Assembly: GCA_022495995.1 (NCBI GenBank)
Contig: JAFEMH010003619.1
Span: forward strand, 186,001 to 250,000
Direction: 5' to 3'
Source: Adenophora triphylla var. japonica
Taxonomy: Eukaryota; Streptophyta; Magnoliopsida; Asterales; Campanulaceae
Length of the DNA: 64,000 bases
In this document: piece after piece, positions 11,511 to 21,983 of the stretch
How positions within the stretch are numbered: the stretch's first letter is position 1
Layout: each line of letters opens with the position of its first letter
Notes under the pieces: model-generated
Told to the model about the DNA's origin: nothing
The model's database searches: none
The model's input: the letters and a program-made list of their open reading frames with translations, nothing else
Made by a program: the position numbers and the translations under genes

Positions 11511-14205
11511 TGTGAGCACCCCAACCCGGGACCTAACACGTGTCCCGAGCTAAGGGAGCTCAAACTAAGAAATTCCATCTTATTTTTCAAACATTTATTT
11601 TCCTTTAAAAGAATACCACTTTTCAAACTTCCAAAATAAAAATCAATTGATAATATCCCTACTTAAAGGAAATCCAACCACAATCTTTAATAAACCGAAA
11701 TCTGATCAATTACATTGGAAACCTTAATTAACATTTGTTTAACAAAAGGATTTTCCATACAAATTATAAAAGAGGAATACTTAACCAATACTCCTGACAA
11801 CCCACTCCTAAACTTAACTTGTCAAGCCCCAAAAGCAAAAGTCCACAATGATATCCCCGGCCTCACTGGTTCGGTTCACCTGTCTCGGGATCTAAAACAG
11901 TAAAGGGAGAGGGGTGAGAATAAATCTCAATGAGCTATTATGATATGCGGCAAGATGCCATACAAGATGCAACATGTAGCATGGCAACACTTAACACATT
12001 AGGAAGCGGTAAACACCTTACGTTACCTCATTTTACCTTTTCCCGTCGAACAATAAGTCGTACAACGTGGGAGTAAAACTCCACTCTTTGGTGAATTGCC
12101 TCCAGCACATTCACCTCTTATAGGACTCATACCCCAGAGATCCATATAAGAAAAGATATCTACGATATAGAGTATCCAACCATAACATCGTCCCTCCTTA
12201 CAACGGTTGCAACAGAACTGTAAAGGCTACTTATCACTCATTACAGCCGTTAGCACAGCCCCACCCCGTGGCCACAGAGTGGGGAAGGGTCACCGGTATG
12301 ATGTACCTTCAATCACTTATTGAACAAATCAATAATTGATTGGCATCCATCATACCCACCCGAACATAATACGCCCAAGCACATGATAGTTACTTGAGAT
12401 AAATCCACAAAAACGGGATAAACAATATAGCAACATGGTAAAATATACTCATGTTCAATCCAACATCATAATGCAACATTTAAGTAATACACTATGCATA
12501 GCATCATCGGTAAATATGAATGATAACAATTAAATCCACCGATGGGATAGCAATAAACTTCAACATGCCACATAATCCACAACTGGGATATCACACCACC
12601 ATATAACACATAATCCACACATTGGGATGTCACATAACAACTTGCCAAATAGTCCATACTTAGGATATTAAGGTAACCATATAATTAATAATTCCACAAC
12701 TTGGACACAATGCCACAAGGTGGTACATACCCATTACTAATTAGCTTAATTGTGAAACCTATAGCTTCTACACCAATTTGAACTACTCACCAAGGACATG
12801 GAGTAAGTAAGGCCACTATATATCGTAAACCATTCCTACATAGTCATTATACGACCTCGAATAACATTTATTAAAGTTCAAGTTCTATTTCCCAAATTGG
12901 AACTATTTTGGTGAAGTCACAAATCAAACCTATCAACCATTTTCGGGGCAATATTTAAACTACTTCCACAATTCCATTTTGATCACTTAAGATGTCATTG
13001 AGTAGCCAAAGTATTCTACTTTAATCTAGGTTAAAGAGATTTCATTTTGGTTCTAGTTCGATTAGGTTTGAACCGCTCCAAAGTTGACCCAAAGTCACCA
13101 GGCCAGGGCACGACTCGTGCCCCAGGGCACGACTCGTGCCCCTTTGGCCTTCCCCAGAAACAGGCGTCCCCACAAGGCACGACTTCCCTTTAATCCTTGT
13201 CACGACTCGTCCCCATCCAAGGCACGACTCGTGCCGCGGGGGCACGACTCGTGCCACTGAGCCCGAAATTCAAAACGAGAATAAAATCCTTCAACAACCC
13301 AAACCAAAATTGTTCCAAACTAGTTTTCCTTTGTTTGTGAACCTAGAAGGACTTCCTAAACTTCATACACATTATATTAATTCATTTAAACCCCAAGATA
13401 ACCTAAACCCAAATCATTTACCACTTGATTTCCAACCCATTTCATAATCAATTCAAGTCAACTTCCATAACCACTACATTCCTTTAAATCATTAACCCAT
13501 TTCTTTACTTCAAGAAGACTTCCAAACATATAACAACAATTACAACATCAAGAACAACAATAAATAGTTCATGAGCACATAAATGAAAAGAGGTCATAAC
13601 AACTCACTTTAGGGTTTTAGGATGAAAAGATGATCTTCAAAGCTTGATTGATTTCCTCTAGATGATTCCACTTCAATGATACTCCTAGACTTGAATTTGG
13701 TGGAGGATTTGCTTGGCTTCAAGAAGAAGAGGTGAGGCTTCCATGGAGCTCTCAAGGTTTTCTCTAGGGAAATAATGGATGAATGAATGAAGGAGGAGGA
13801 AGAAGGAGGGTGAGGAGGGTAATGGAGAGGGGGAGGGGGCCGGCTAGAGGGAGGTATGGGGGAGGAGCACTTGTCAACCTTAGAGAGAGCAAGACCCCTT
13901 TTGGCCCCCCAAGGAAAATCTCCTAAGGCTTTCACTCAAACCATTTAAATTTAACTCATTTATCCAATTAATTTATCCTACTCAATTTACCTCCTTTTAT
14001 TATTTATCAAATTTCCATTTTATTATTTTCCCAAAATGCTTTATTTAATATCCAATAAATTCTCCAAAGATTTTAATCTTACTTCTCACCCAATTTATCT
14101 TAAATTAAGAATTTAAAGACATAAAGGAACACATAAAATAAATATAAATATTAAAAGCATCTAATATAATATTAAAAATTGATGCCTAGGGTTGGGGTCG
14201 TTACA
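11511..14205 (-). repeat. 5' LTR of the gag-only element
   Basis: Near-identical to 5743-8431. The palindromic-word array is at about 13107-13255. An LTR-internal minus-strand ORF lies at 13935-13609. Confidence 0.9.
13609..13935 (-). other. LTR-internal ORF of 108 codons (twin of 8161-7838)
   Basis: Both LTRs carry this ATG-initiated frame (starts MKALGDFPWG, middle rich in Pro and Ser). The only difference I see between the two copies is an in-frame 3-bp indel that adds one Ser. There is no recognised domain. It may be a chance frame in transcribed LTR sequence. Confidence 0.25.
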
Positions 14206-14210
14206 GGACG

Positions 14211-14820
14211 CCGAGAAAAGGACCAAGGGTCACAAGACACTGGCACCTCGGGCATCATCTGCAATCTCTCCCTCAACCACATAGTGAGCATAGCGGGACT
14301 CCCTCCCCACATGTATCGGCTGCCGGTCGCTATCCGACCTATGCCCAGGAACGTCTCGCCCAGGATCAGGCACGATGTCTCCCCCGTTCCGGCACTGCCT
14401 CACCAGGTCCAGTACGTTGTGATGGCACACACCCAGGGACGTAAATGTGAACAAAGTGGCAATTGCGCACAGAGTAAACGCGTCCCACACGAAAATGCTC
14501 CCCTCAACCCCAGCAAATTTATCGTGCAGCCCCGAAATGTCGACATAGTCTGTGTTCAGTATTAGCATCCCGTATGCTTCTTCAGCCGAGATACCAAGCA
14601 GAGACACTAACTTCTCAATAGTGGCCATGCCACCCGCATAGGGAAGAACTAGCTGTTCCGTCTCAGGTCCTCCTAAAATGGCCCGGAAATCTTCAAACGT
14701 GGGAGTGATTTCGTTGTACAAAAAGTTGTACACATGCCTCCGTACGTCCCAGAAATGAGCCGCAGCCCTCAAAAGATCCCAATCTGGCATGAGCTCCTTC
14801 AAAGCCCAAACAGATTTCAT
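14211..14820 (-). pseudogene. DUF7745-like antisense gene, N-terminal part
   Basis: The minus frame begins MKSVWALKEL and carries the family signature LRAAAHFWD followed by TPTFEDFRAILGG. Later residues fit the family only if the frame shifts by one near a run of five Gs (minus strand of 14381-14385). After the shift GETFLGIG and the Gly-Gly-Ser-Pro motif appear, and the frame runs into the retroelement junction at 14205/5742. The gene is therefore broken twice, by a 1-bp frameshift and by the 8.46-kb insertion. Related proteins often lie next to Tat retroelements. Their role is unknown. Confidence 0.65.
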
Positions 14821-15461
14821 CCCGTAACAACCCTCGAAAAAATCCTTATTTTGCCTCGTGTGGTTCCGTACCCACGACTGGAAATTGTCTCTTGCATCTG
14901 AGACGATAGCCTAGGAAATGGAGCCATGAAAAAAAAGCAAAGAAAACCTTCAGGAATTTGAGAGAAAATCAGTTGATTGATCGAAGCAAACGTGCAGTTT
15001 TCACAAATTGCAAAGCTGAACTGCGATTTAAAAGAATCTGGAAATTGAGTCTTAGTCATTTGGACTCTTTCTCAAGGCCAGTCGACTACGCAACCATTTG
15101 CTTTCAAATTGGAAACATTTCCAAACCCGAGCCACTGTTCAAGCCTCCTTGAAGCTGCGTGCTCACATGGTTTCAATCAGCAGCTTTGCCCGACACCACT
15201 TTCGCCCCGGGCTCGTGCAACAGTGCAATTAATTAAATAACAGTGCATATAGGCATAAATTTTGACCAGTGCAAATATTTGTGCATATTTCATTTTATTT
15301 ATTTTTGATCAACCTACTTGCTTATTTGCCAAAATAAAAAGAAGGTAATCACTAAATAAATGTGCAAAATACAGGTTCCGCATCAAGGGCGCCTTTTCAA
15401 ATACAAGTCAAATTATTTTGGACAATACACATATTTTGTCTAAAAAAACAACAAAAGAGGA
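14821..15461. other. Spacer between the two antisense genes
   Basis: About 640 bp. No gene was recognised. Short frames on both strands lack family features. Confidence 0.4.
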
Positions 15462-16114
15462 CTACTCGGAGTCCTGCTCGTCATCCGAGCACTCGATGTA
15501 CTGCCCCGCAGCAGCCGGATCCGTCGAGAACAAGTAATCTCCAAATTCCTCCAGGCGGGAATACGAGAAAGGACGCCTCTGCGCCTGCGAACTCGAGGAT
15601 TCTCCCAGTTCGTGCCCCGAGTACGAAGAGTGATGAGCTCCGAACCCCGCCGTCTCGCCCGAGAATCGGCCAAATCCCTGCGTAAAGTCCGCTCCACCAG
15701 TCGTGGAGGCAGACGAACCTCTCGGCCTAGAAGGCCTCGGCTCATGTACAGCCGCACTCCTCCGGGAATTACACCGTATGAACTCCACGAGCCTCCTAGC
15801 GTAGTTGGCCCGATCAGGCTGTCTCAGCGGCACTGGTTTGTACGTACGGCCAGACACCTGCAAACCAGGAAATTCGTCAAAAGACAAACAGAAAGTACAG
15901 ATGCAACATTTGCAGAATGCTATTATCAAGTACAGGAAATCAAATCAAAGCACTCACCGAAGCATTGGGGTCCAATCTGTACCGAGGCCTCGTCTCGTCC
16001 GGAATGGGGATCACCAACCGCCTGCGAGAACCATCCAGCCCCTCATACGCCAGCCTAGCGCGTGGGAGCGGGTAGTCTCAGGGATATCCAGGGCCCTCGC
16101 CCTCCCTGTGCTGC
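15462..16114 (-). pseudogene. Plant-mobile-domain antisense gene, C-terminal part
   Basis: The minus strand carries the end of the second antisense gene. A frame ending at the stop near 15462 is rich in Ser, Gly and Phe, then acidic (ends CSDDEQDSE), like the low-complexity tails of plant-mobile-domain proteins. Upstream pieces are in other frames and an intron may lie near 15950-15860. The solo LTR at 16115 separates it from the domain-bearing part. Confidence 0.45.
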
Positions 16115-16418
16115 TGTAAGTACCCAAATCTGGCTCATGCCTTCCGGTTAAATTTCCCGGCAATTTCGGTAAGTTTCCCGGTAATTCCCCGGACCTTCCT
16201 AGTGTTCCGAAAATATTCCGGAACTGCTTTTAATTAATTAAGGGCTGAAAGGGAGCCTTCCTAATTAAGAAACACGTTTTTCTTAATTAGGAAGAAGTTT
16301 CTAGAATTTGCCACCTTGCATGGTTCTAAAAATGCTGAGTCATTGTGGATAATGCCGCACGGCTGCATTAGCTCGCGACCTCTGGCCGCACGGCTTCATT
16401 GGCGATTTCCAGACTGCC

Positions 16419-16426
16419 TATAAATA
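16419..16426 (+). promoter_or_regulatory. TATA box of LTR 2
   Basis: TATAAATA about 305 bp into the LTR. The position matches TATAAGTA at 59318, about 338 bp into the LTR at 58981. Confidence 0.6.
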
Positions 16427-16784
16427 GAGCCCTCCTCTACCCATTTTAATCATCCACAAAAGGCATCAATCTCTCATATTACGAAGAAATCCTCTCAAGA
16501 AGCTGCTGGAAGTCCAATAAGGTGAAGAAGAAGGCCAAGAAGCTACCTCCCTCCTCCTTGAAGATCCAAGATCAACCTCTCCTCCTAGCTCCATCCAAAG
16601 AAGAAGGAAGCCATTGGTAACCTCGCACGCCCTAACCTTGCATCCTAATAGCTTTATAAATTGCTCATTGCATTGCCTTTATATTGCTTGGGACTTGGTA
16701 GATTAAAGATCATATCTTTATATTCCCCCTTCCCCTTTTGCATGCATTAGACATCATTTGTCATAAAAATGTAGTCTTTCCCCA

Positions 16785-17105
16785 TAAAGGTGCATCCTTT
16801 GCACCTAAAACCCCCATTTTTCAATAAAAATGTCATCTTCATGCATCCTTTGCATATAAAAATCAAATATTTTCAATCAAAATGCATCCTTTGCATTCAA
16901 AATGCCTTTTCCAAGCATCATTTGCTTTAAAGATCATGTCTTTACCATAAACTAGCATCATATGCTTTTCAAAATGCAATCTTTATGCATCATTTGCATA
17001 ATGAATTCCAATTTCCTCATAAAAATGCATCATTTGCATAAAAATCATATCTTTATGCATCATTTGCAATAAAGATCATTTCTTTGAATCAAATGCATCA
17101 TTTGC
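16785..17105 (+). repeat. Dispersed array of ATGCATCATTTGCAT-like words in LTR 2
   Basis: About nine variants of ATGCA-(TCAT/TCCT)-TTGCAT lie downstream of the TATA box (near 16790, 16843, 16881, 16913, 16962, 16985, 17025, 17057 and 17093). Each has complementary ends (ATGCA/TGCAT). Spacing is about 30-45 bp. Confidence 0.7.
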
Positions 17106-17623
17106 AACCCAAAAAAATGTCATCTTTTCATTAAAAATGTCATTTTTACATACATTCCCCCATTCCCCTTTAGTAACCTCGGAACGGACCGGTGTAAAAG
17201 ATCCTATCTTTACATCGTTCCTTCCATAAAGGTTTCATAATCTCTTTAGAAAGGGACACCTTTGAACCCTATATCTCCGATTATCACTTAAGATGAGTAT
17301 GAAGCATCTATACGAGCTCGACCATCTTAAAGTGTAGGATTGATGGGCTAAGGACCCTCCTTTTCTAAAGAACCTCATCTTTGACCATGAAGAGAGTCAT
17401 TCTCTCGATCACGCAAGTCCCAAGGTCCAAAAATGCGATGATCACAAGTCCAAGATGAGGGCGGGATCATAATCCCGAATACATAAAAATCCAAGAAATC
17501 CCAGCGACAACCAATAAATGGTTTGTACGTCCGGAAGACGACTTGGGACATTTCCTCCTTATTTTCAAACACATGCACACAAGAAAGCACGCAAGCAAGC
17601 ACGATTAATGGGATCTTGGGAGA

Positions 17624-17673
17624 CTTGCTCCGGCAAGGCACCTTGGGTGAACGACGATCCGTTCTTCCCAAGG
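17624..17673 (+). other. Two-hairpin LTR module, copy 2
   Basis: Hairpin 1 pairs CTTGC (17624-17628) with GCAAG (17633-17637). Hairpin 2 pairs CCTTGGG (17641-17647) with CCCAAGG (17667-17673). Both stems differ in sequence from the other LTRs but keep pairing. Confidence 0.7.
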
Positions 17674-17824
17674 GGTAACTTAACCTCCGAACCCATAAAA
17701 CCTTTTTTTCAAAGTTTTGAGGTAATCAAAATGGCGTGGCGACTCCGTTTTTTCAAATTAAACCGGATGTCTTCAAACTCGCGTGAATCCAACAAATACA
17801 CAAAATTTGGGGCACACATTCACA

Positions 17825-19080
17825 GCTGCACCTGCGGGCTCCTCAGCCTCGTCCTCAAGAAGATGTCATAGTCGGCACCCTCTATGATAAACTCGGTATA
17901 GAACACGCCCTGTCTGTACCGCTCCAGCTCCTCCATCGTTACCGACAAAGGATGCTGCATGTGTGGAGGCGGGTCCACCGGCACCATAGGAAGGGACCTC
18001 AGACCATGCTGACGGGTCACCCTCTCCCCCAGATACATCGCGTCACAGTGAAGTCCCACCAGCAGCTTCTGCCGACGTGTGACCTCTCTAGAAACATGGA
18101 CCACACCGACATTAATCCGGTTTCACCAAGTCAGCTGGATCCACTCGGAAAACTCTCAGCTCAGGGCCAGAGATACCTCCTCGTAAGTCAGCCGAGTACC
18201 CTCCCTCGATGACACTGGCTTCTTCGCCTCCTTCTGCCAAATCAACATGGCAGGAAACAAGGACTCATACGCCTCCTTGATCTCCCATCTCTGCGGGTGG
18301 AACACCTACAAGGGCCACACCTGTCAAGCACATGGAAAGTTATGTCAGCTACAGAGCAGACACATACGAGTACAAAAATGAGACAAGGAAGAGAAAAAGA
18401 CGGGAACTTACATCCAAAGCAAATGAGAAGCAGCATAAGGTGTTCTTTTCTCTCCGCGAGAACCTGTCCAAGGCATGGTAGAGCTCGGCCAGTCCAGCTT
18501 CCCCCCATGCGAACCCCCTCACGGCGTCCAAATCAGTCAGCGAGCCGAGAAAAGGGAAGTGACACGATGTGTCAGAAGTAGGAAATAGGGTCGCTGACAA
18601 GGCAAACCATATGAACCCTCGAGCCAGACACTCCGCGGTCATCCTCGGGGACCCCTCCCCATAAGCAATAATGCCCCTCCTCAGATGAGTCTCCATCAGC
18701 CTGTACCGAATACCTAAGCCCCTGGCATCGGTAATATCAAAGCCCAACATCTCTGACAACTGCCCCGGGGTATAGCCGTCCACCCACACCAGCGTGTTGC
18801 CCCAGAATGGCAACCCAGTGATAGCCGCAAAGTCAATGGGATTCACAGTCGCCTCCCCCCACCTGAAATGAAAAGTGTGGGTCATGTCCCACCAGTACTC
18901 TCTCAGAACAACATAAAAGGACCTCGCCCTCTGCATCAAAGCCACCGCAGCTACTGCGCTGATGAATCCAGCCAAACCGGAGTCAACCACAAGCTGCTGT
19001 GGACTCCTCTCTCTGTCCCGAGCCTCGTCCGGGAATATCTACCATAGCGCTCGAACTGCCTCGAAGGCTCCCCGGCTCTT
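17825..19080 (-). pseudogene. Plant-mobile-domain (MAIN-like) antisense gene, N-terminal part
   Basis: The minus-strand frame from about 18990 to 18408 contains plant-mobile-domain landmarks in order: WWDMTHTFHFRWGE, then IDFAAITGLPFWG, then a helical segment with MTAECLARGFIWFAL and FLGSLTDLD. A probable intron lies at about 18407-18322 (donor GT-AAGT, acceptor TTGACAG on the minus strand). The next piece ends at the solo-LTR junction at 17825. Stops downstream of that intron indicate decay. Plant mobile domains occur in MAIN/MAIL genes and also in MULE and Gypsy elements. The tail-to-tail position with a Tat gag favours a retroelement extra ORF. Confidence 0.65.
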
Positions 19081-20312
19081 TGATGGAGGAAATCTCCCTC
19101 TTGTAATAAAAACCGAGTAAGTGTACTCACTACCGGTGTAGCAGTATGCACGAGCAGGGGTCGAATCCACAGAGACTCGTTGGTAAACAAATAAAGTAAA
19201 CGCAGTGAATTTAGTAACCACAATTTATGGATTTGATTTAAAACTAAAAGCATAAAATAAATAACAAAAACTAACTAAACGCGAAAACAGATTATGAGCA
19301 GAGATTCGTAGATTGAATTTCACTTCACTATCATTCTATGCACAATTTCACTTATAAAACATCAACTCAACTTCTAGGGTTCATTCACTTTAGCTAGGAT
19401 CGACACGGTTAGGTGGCCGGATTACAATCCTAAATACTCTCTTAGTATTGTAGTTTCTATTACGGTACCACAATATGCCAAGAATACATTAAGCACATAA
19501 GAATTAAAGAACCTAACATTGATCTGATTCTTTTACGGCACGGACCAAGTTATTCAACAAATAGTGGTCAATGTATAAATCGCCCAAATTAATGGCTCGA
19601 TAAATACTCAATTATTCAAAGATGAGTTCGTATCTTAACATACATCTCAAATCCAAGAACATGGAATTACAAACTATTATTGAACTAGAAGGAATCAAAT
19701 TGAAAGAATTAAAACTTCATTGCATAGAAATCCGATGAAGATCAAACCAATCTACAAATCTAAGAAATTAGCTACTCATAATTTACAATAATAAAAACCT
19801 GGAATATGATGAATTCTTCGTCTCTCTCAAAAAGTTGTTAAAGACAAGCAAAAGCATCCAAATATATGATATCATCAAACTAACGAGGCTGCTGAATTTA
19901 TAAAAAGAATAGGGTAACAACTATGGACCAAGGCCAGGAAAAGACATGAATGCCCTCAATTAAGATGTGAACATCGTTGCTGGTTACTGCGGAGCGCAGC
20001 CGCCCTGGCTGTTAGCGCGCCCGCCCTTGCTGGCCGAGAGTTATGTGCGTAATTCTTCTCCTGGGCGCGGCCGCCCTTGCTGTTGGCGCGCCCGCGCTGA
20101 TCTTCAGGTGCTGGAAGTCGAATTTGCTTCTTTCTTTGCTCTGCTCCAACTTTTCCCTTTGCACTTTTATGATATTTAAATACACCTTTTCCTCTTATAT
20201 CCTGTGCTTAATAGACACTTACAAACCACATCAAATATACATAAAACTCGGGAATCGAACACAAAGAAAGCCTAAAAGTGCATCATTTGGATGGGTAAAT
20301 ACACATCCATCA
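19081..20312 (-). repeat. 3' LTR of the Athila-like element
   Basis: Direct repeat of 24431-25662. On the minus strand it is preceded by a T/G/A-rich tract (minus of 20313-20340) in the polypurine-tract position. It contains the GC-rich block at 19985-20100. Confidence 0.9.
19985..20100. repeat. GC-rich palindromic block (GGCGCGCCCGC, GCGCGGCCGCCC words)
   Basis: Alternating copies of GCGCGCCCGCCCTTGCTG and GCGCGGCCGCCCTTGCTG-like words in an AT-rich LTR. The other LTR has the same block at 25335-25445. On the element's strand it lies about 210-330 bp from the LTR start, where a U3 promoter region is expected. Confidence 0.7.
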
Positions 20313-21983
20313 AACACCCACAAACTAACCATTTGCTCGTCCCGAGTAAAACAACTAAAAGAAGTAAAATGAAGCTACTCTAAATACTAACACTAAAACA
20401 TTAAAACAAAATAATTATTTTTTTGGATGTTCTATCACAGATGAGTCATTGGCCAAACAAGTCTCAGATTCTCACCAACACACATAATCAACAAGTGCCA
20501 CCACAGTAATGGGATTACAATCACATTGAAGCATAAAACTCACAATTTTCCACCGCGACATGAATTATGAATGAATTATGGGAGATCACTGCCAACAACC
20601 TAAGATTGTTTATGGATTCACTAAGTGATGCTCTAAATCAATATGTCATAGACAGTACAACCCAAAAAGGATACTCATATGCATATTTACACAATTGTCA
20701 ACCCGGTTACTCGATATTGAAAGAATAATATGGCTTAAAAGTTAAGTGCGACAATTCGCGAGGGCTAGGTTCATGGTTACAAATGAAGGTAAGGACATAC
20801 GAAAACAAGAAAGTGAAACTAGAAAGTCTTCTTTTAACAATACATCCTCACTTGATGATAATTCCTCCGCTCACCCTTATTGCTTCCCAATGTGCCAACC
20901 CACAAACTAAAACTTTTTCATACATTGACATGGGGTTGAACACATTCCACTACTTTCTTTGGTCACCTTGAAACATAATTTTCACTTTGATAGGGGCAAG
21001 TCTTCACTTTTTCTTTTTCTTTTTTTTTTCTTTTCATTTTCATATTTTTTTTTCTTTTGCACAAATATATCACGGAGAGTGTGCCTTCAATACTTTGCTC
21101 AAGCCCCTCTTTTCATTACATAACATGACCCTTTTCTTTCTTTTCATGACCAATTTTCACTCAATTCTTTGATTTTCAAAACAGCCCCCAAAATATCCCC
21201 ATTCTTTTCCTAGTTTCACTTTCTTGATAAGGTGAGAAAATAGTGTATAAATTAAAAGGGTGGGATAATGAGGGTATAAATGAAGGCGAATGGTGGTCTA
21301 AGATAACCTCCCACTTTGTGAGAGATTCCATTCTTTTTCAAGCTCAAAAGGGGTTCTAGCGGAAAATTTTATATAAGTGACGAGAAAGTTTAAGGCTCAC
21401 AAAAAGGGATTCAAAGAATAGCCATATATATCAAGTAACCTATTGACGTGTTATTGACAATCATGCAAACATTCTTTTTTTTTTTTTTGCAAACATGTTC
21501 TAGGGACCCCGAGAATACACAAAGTGATCCCATAAAAGGCACCTAAGTTGATGACAATGACCAAGAATATGATACGGAAGTGAGAGGTGGTGCAATCATA
21601 ATTTAAATGTTCCAATGCAATCCCAATCACCACACTAATAATAGCACATGTGATTTTAAAATTAAAGCACACTCTAATCATCACAGACTTTGGCCAACAT
21701 CCCAACTATGAACAGAACAAAAAAAATTTAAAAATTTTCTATTTTTTTGGAGGGTGACACTATATACACTCCCCTATAAACCCACAAACTCGGAGAGATG
21801 TCTACCCCCAAACTCAAAACATGCTATGTCCTCAGAGCAAAGAGAACAAAAGCTTGCCTTGGGCTCAACGGACGACATGACACGACTAAACAGTAATTAA
21901 CATAAAAATAAAACATACCTCATTGGGTTGCCTCCCAAGCAGCGCATTTGGTTAAAGTCGTTAGCCCGACTATGGTCCCAAAC
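20313..21983 (-). other. 3' untranslated interior of the Athila-like element
   Basis: About 1.67 kb without a recognised gene. A long pyrimidine tract lies at 21010-21060 (purine-rich on the coding strand) and a poly-T run near 21475-21490. No pol motif was found. Confidence 0.5.

Larger units (their letters stand above)
5743..14205 (-). mobile_element. Gag-only LTR retrotransposon (TR-GAG type), complete
   Basis: The element is bounded by LTRs of 2689 and 2695 bp. It begins TGTGAGCACC and ends GTCGTTACA in window orientation, and a perfect target duplication GGACG lies at 5738-5742 and 14206-14210. It is oriented on the minus strand: the primer-binding site touches the LTR at 11511 and a purine-rich tract touches the LTR at 8431. 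By eye the LTRs differ by only about half a dozen substitutions and about ten small indels, so this is a recent insertion. The 3.08-kb interior encodes one gag and no protease, RT, RNase H or integrase that I can recognise. Mobility would need proteins from a related autonomous element. Confidence 0.9.
16115..17824 (+). mobile_element. Tat-type solo LTR (LTR 2) with GCTGC target duplication
   Basis: The 1710-bp LTR starts TGTAAGTA and ends CACA. Perfect 5-bp duplications GCTGC lie at 16110-16114 and 17825-17829. No internal region is present, so it is a recombination remnant of a complete element. It contains a TATA box (16419-16426), the two-hairpin module (17624-17673), the CCTCCGAAC word and the GGCGTGGCGACTCCG box at about 17731. 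Its first eight bases are the same as those of the LTR at 58981. It lies inside the plant-mobile-domain antisense gene. Confidence 0.9.

Noticed and set aside
15362..16119. Plus-strand frames opposite the plant-mobile-domain C-terminus
   Set aside because: They overlap several minus frames, and only the minus strand shows domain-consistent sequence.
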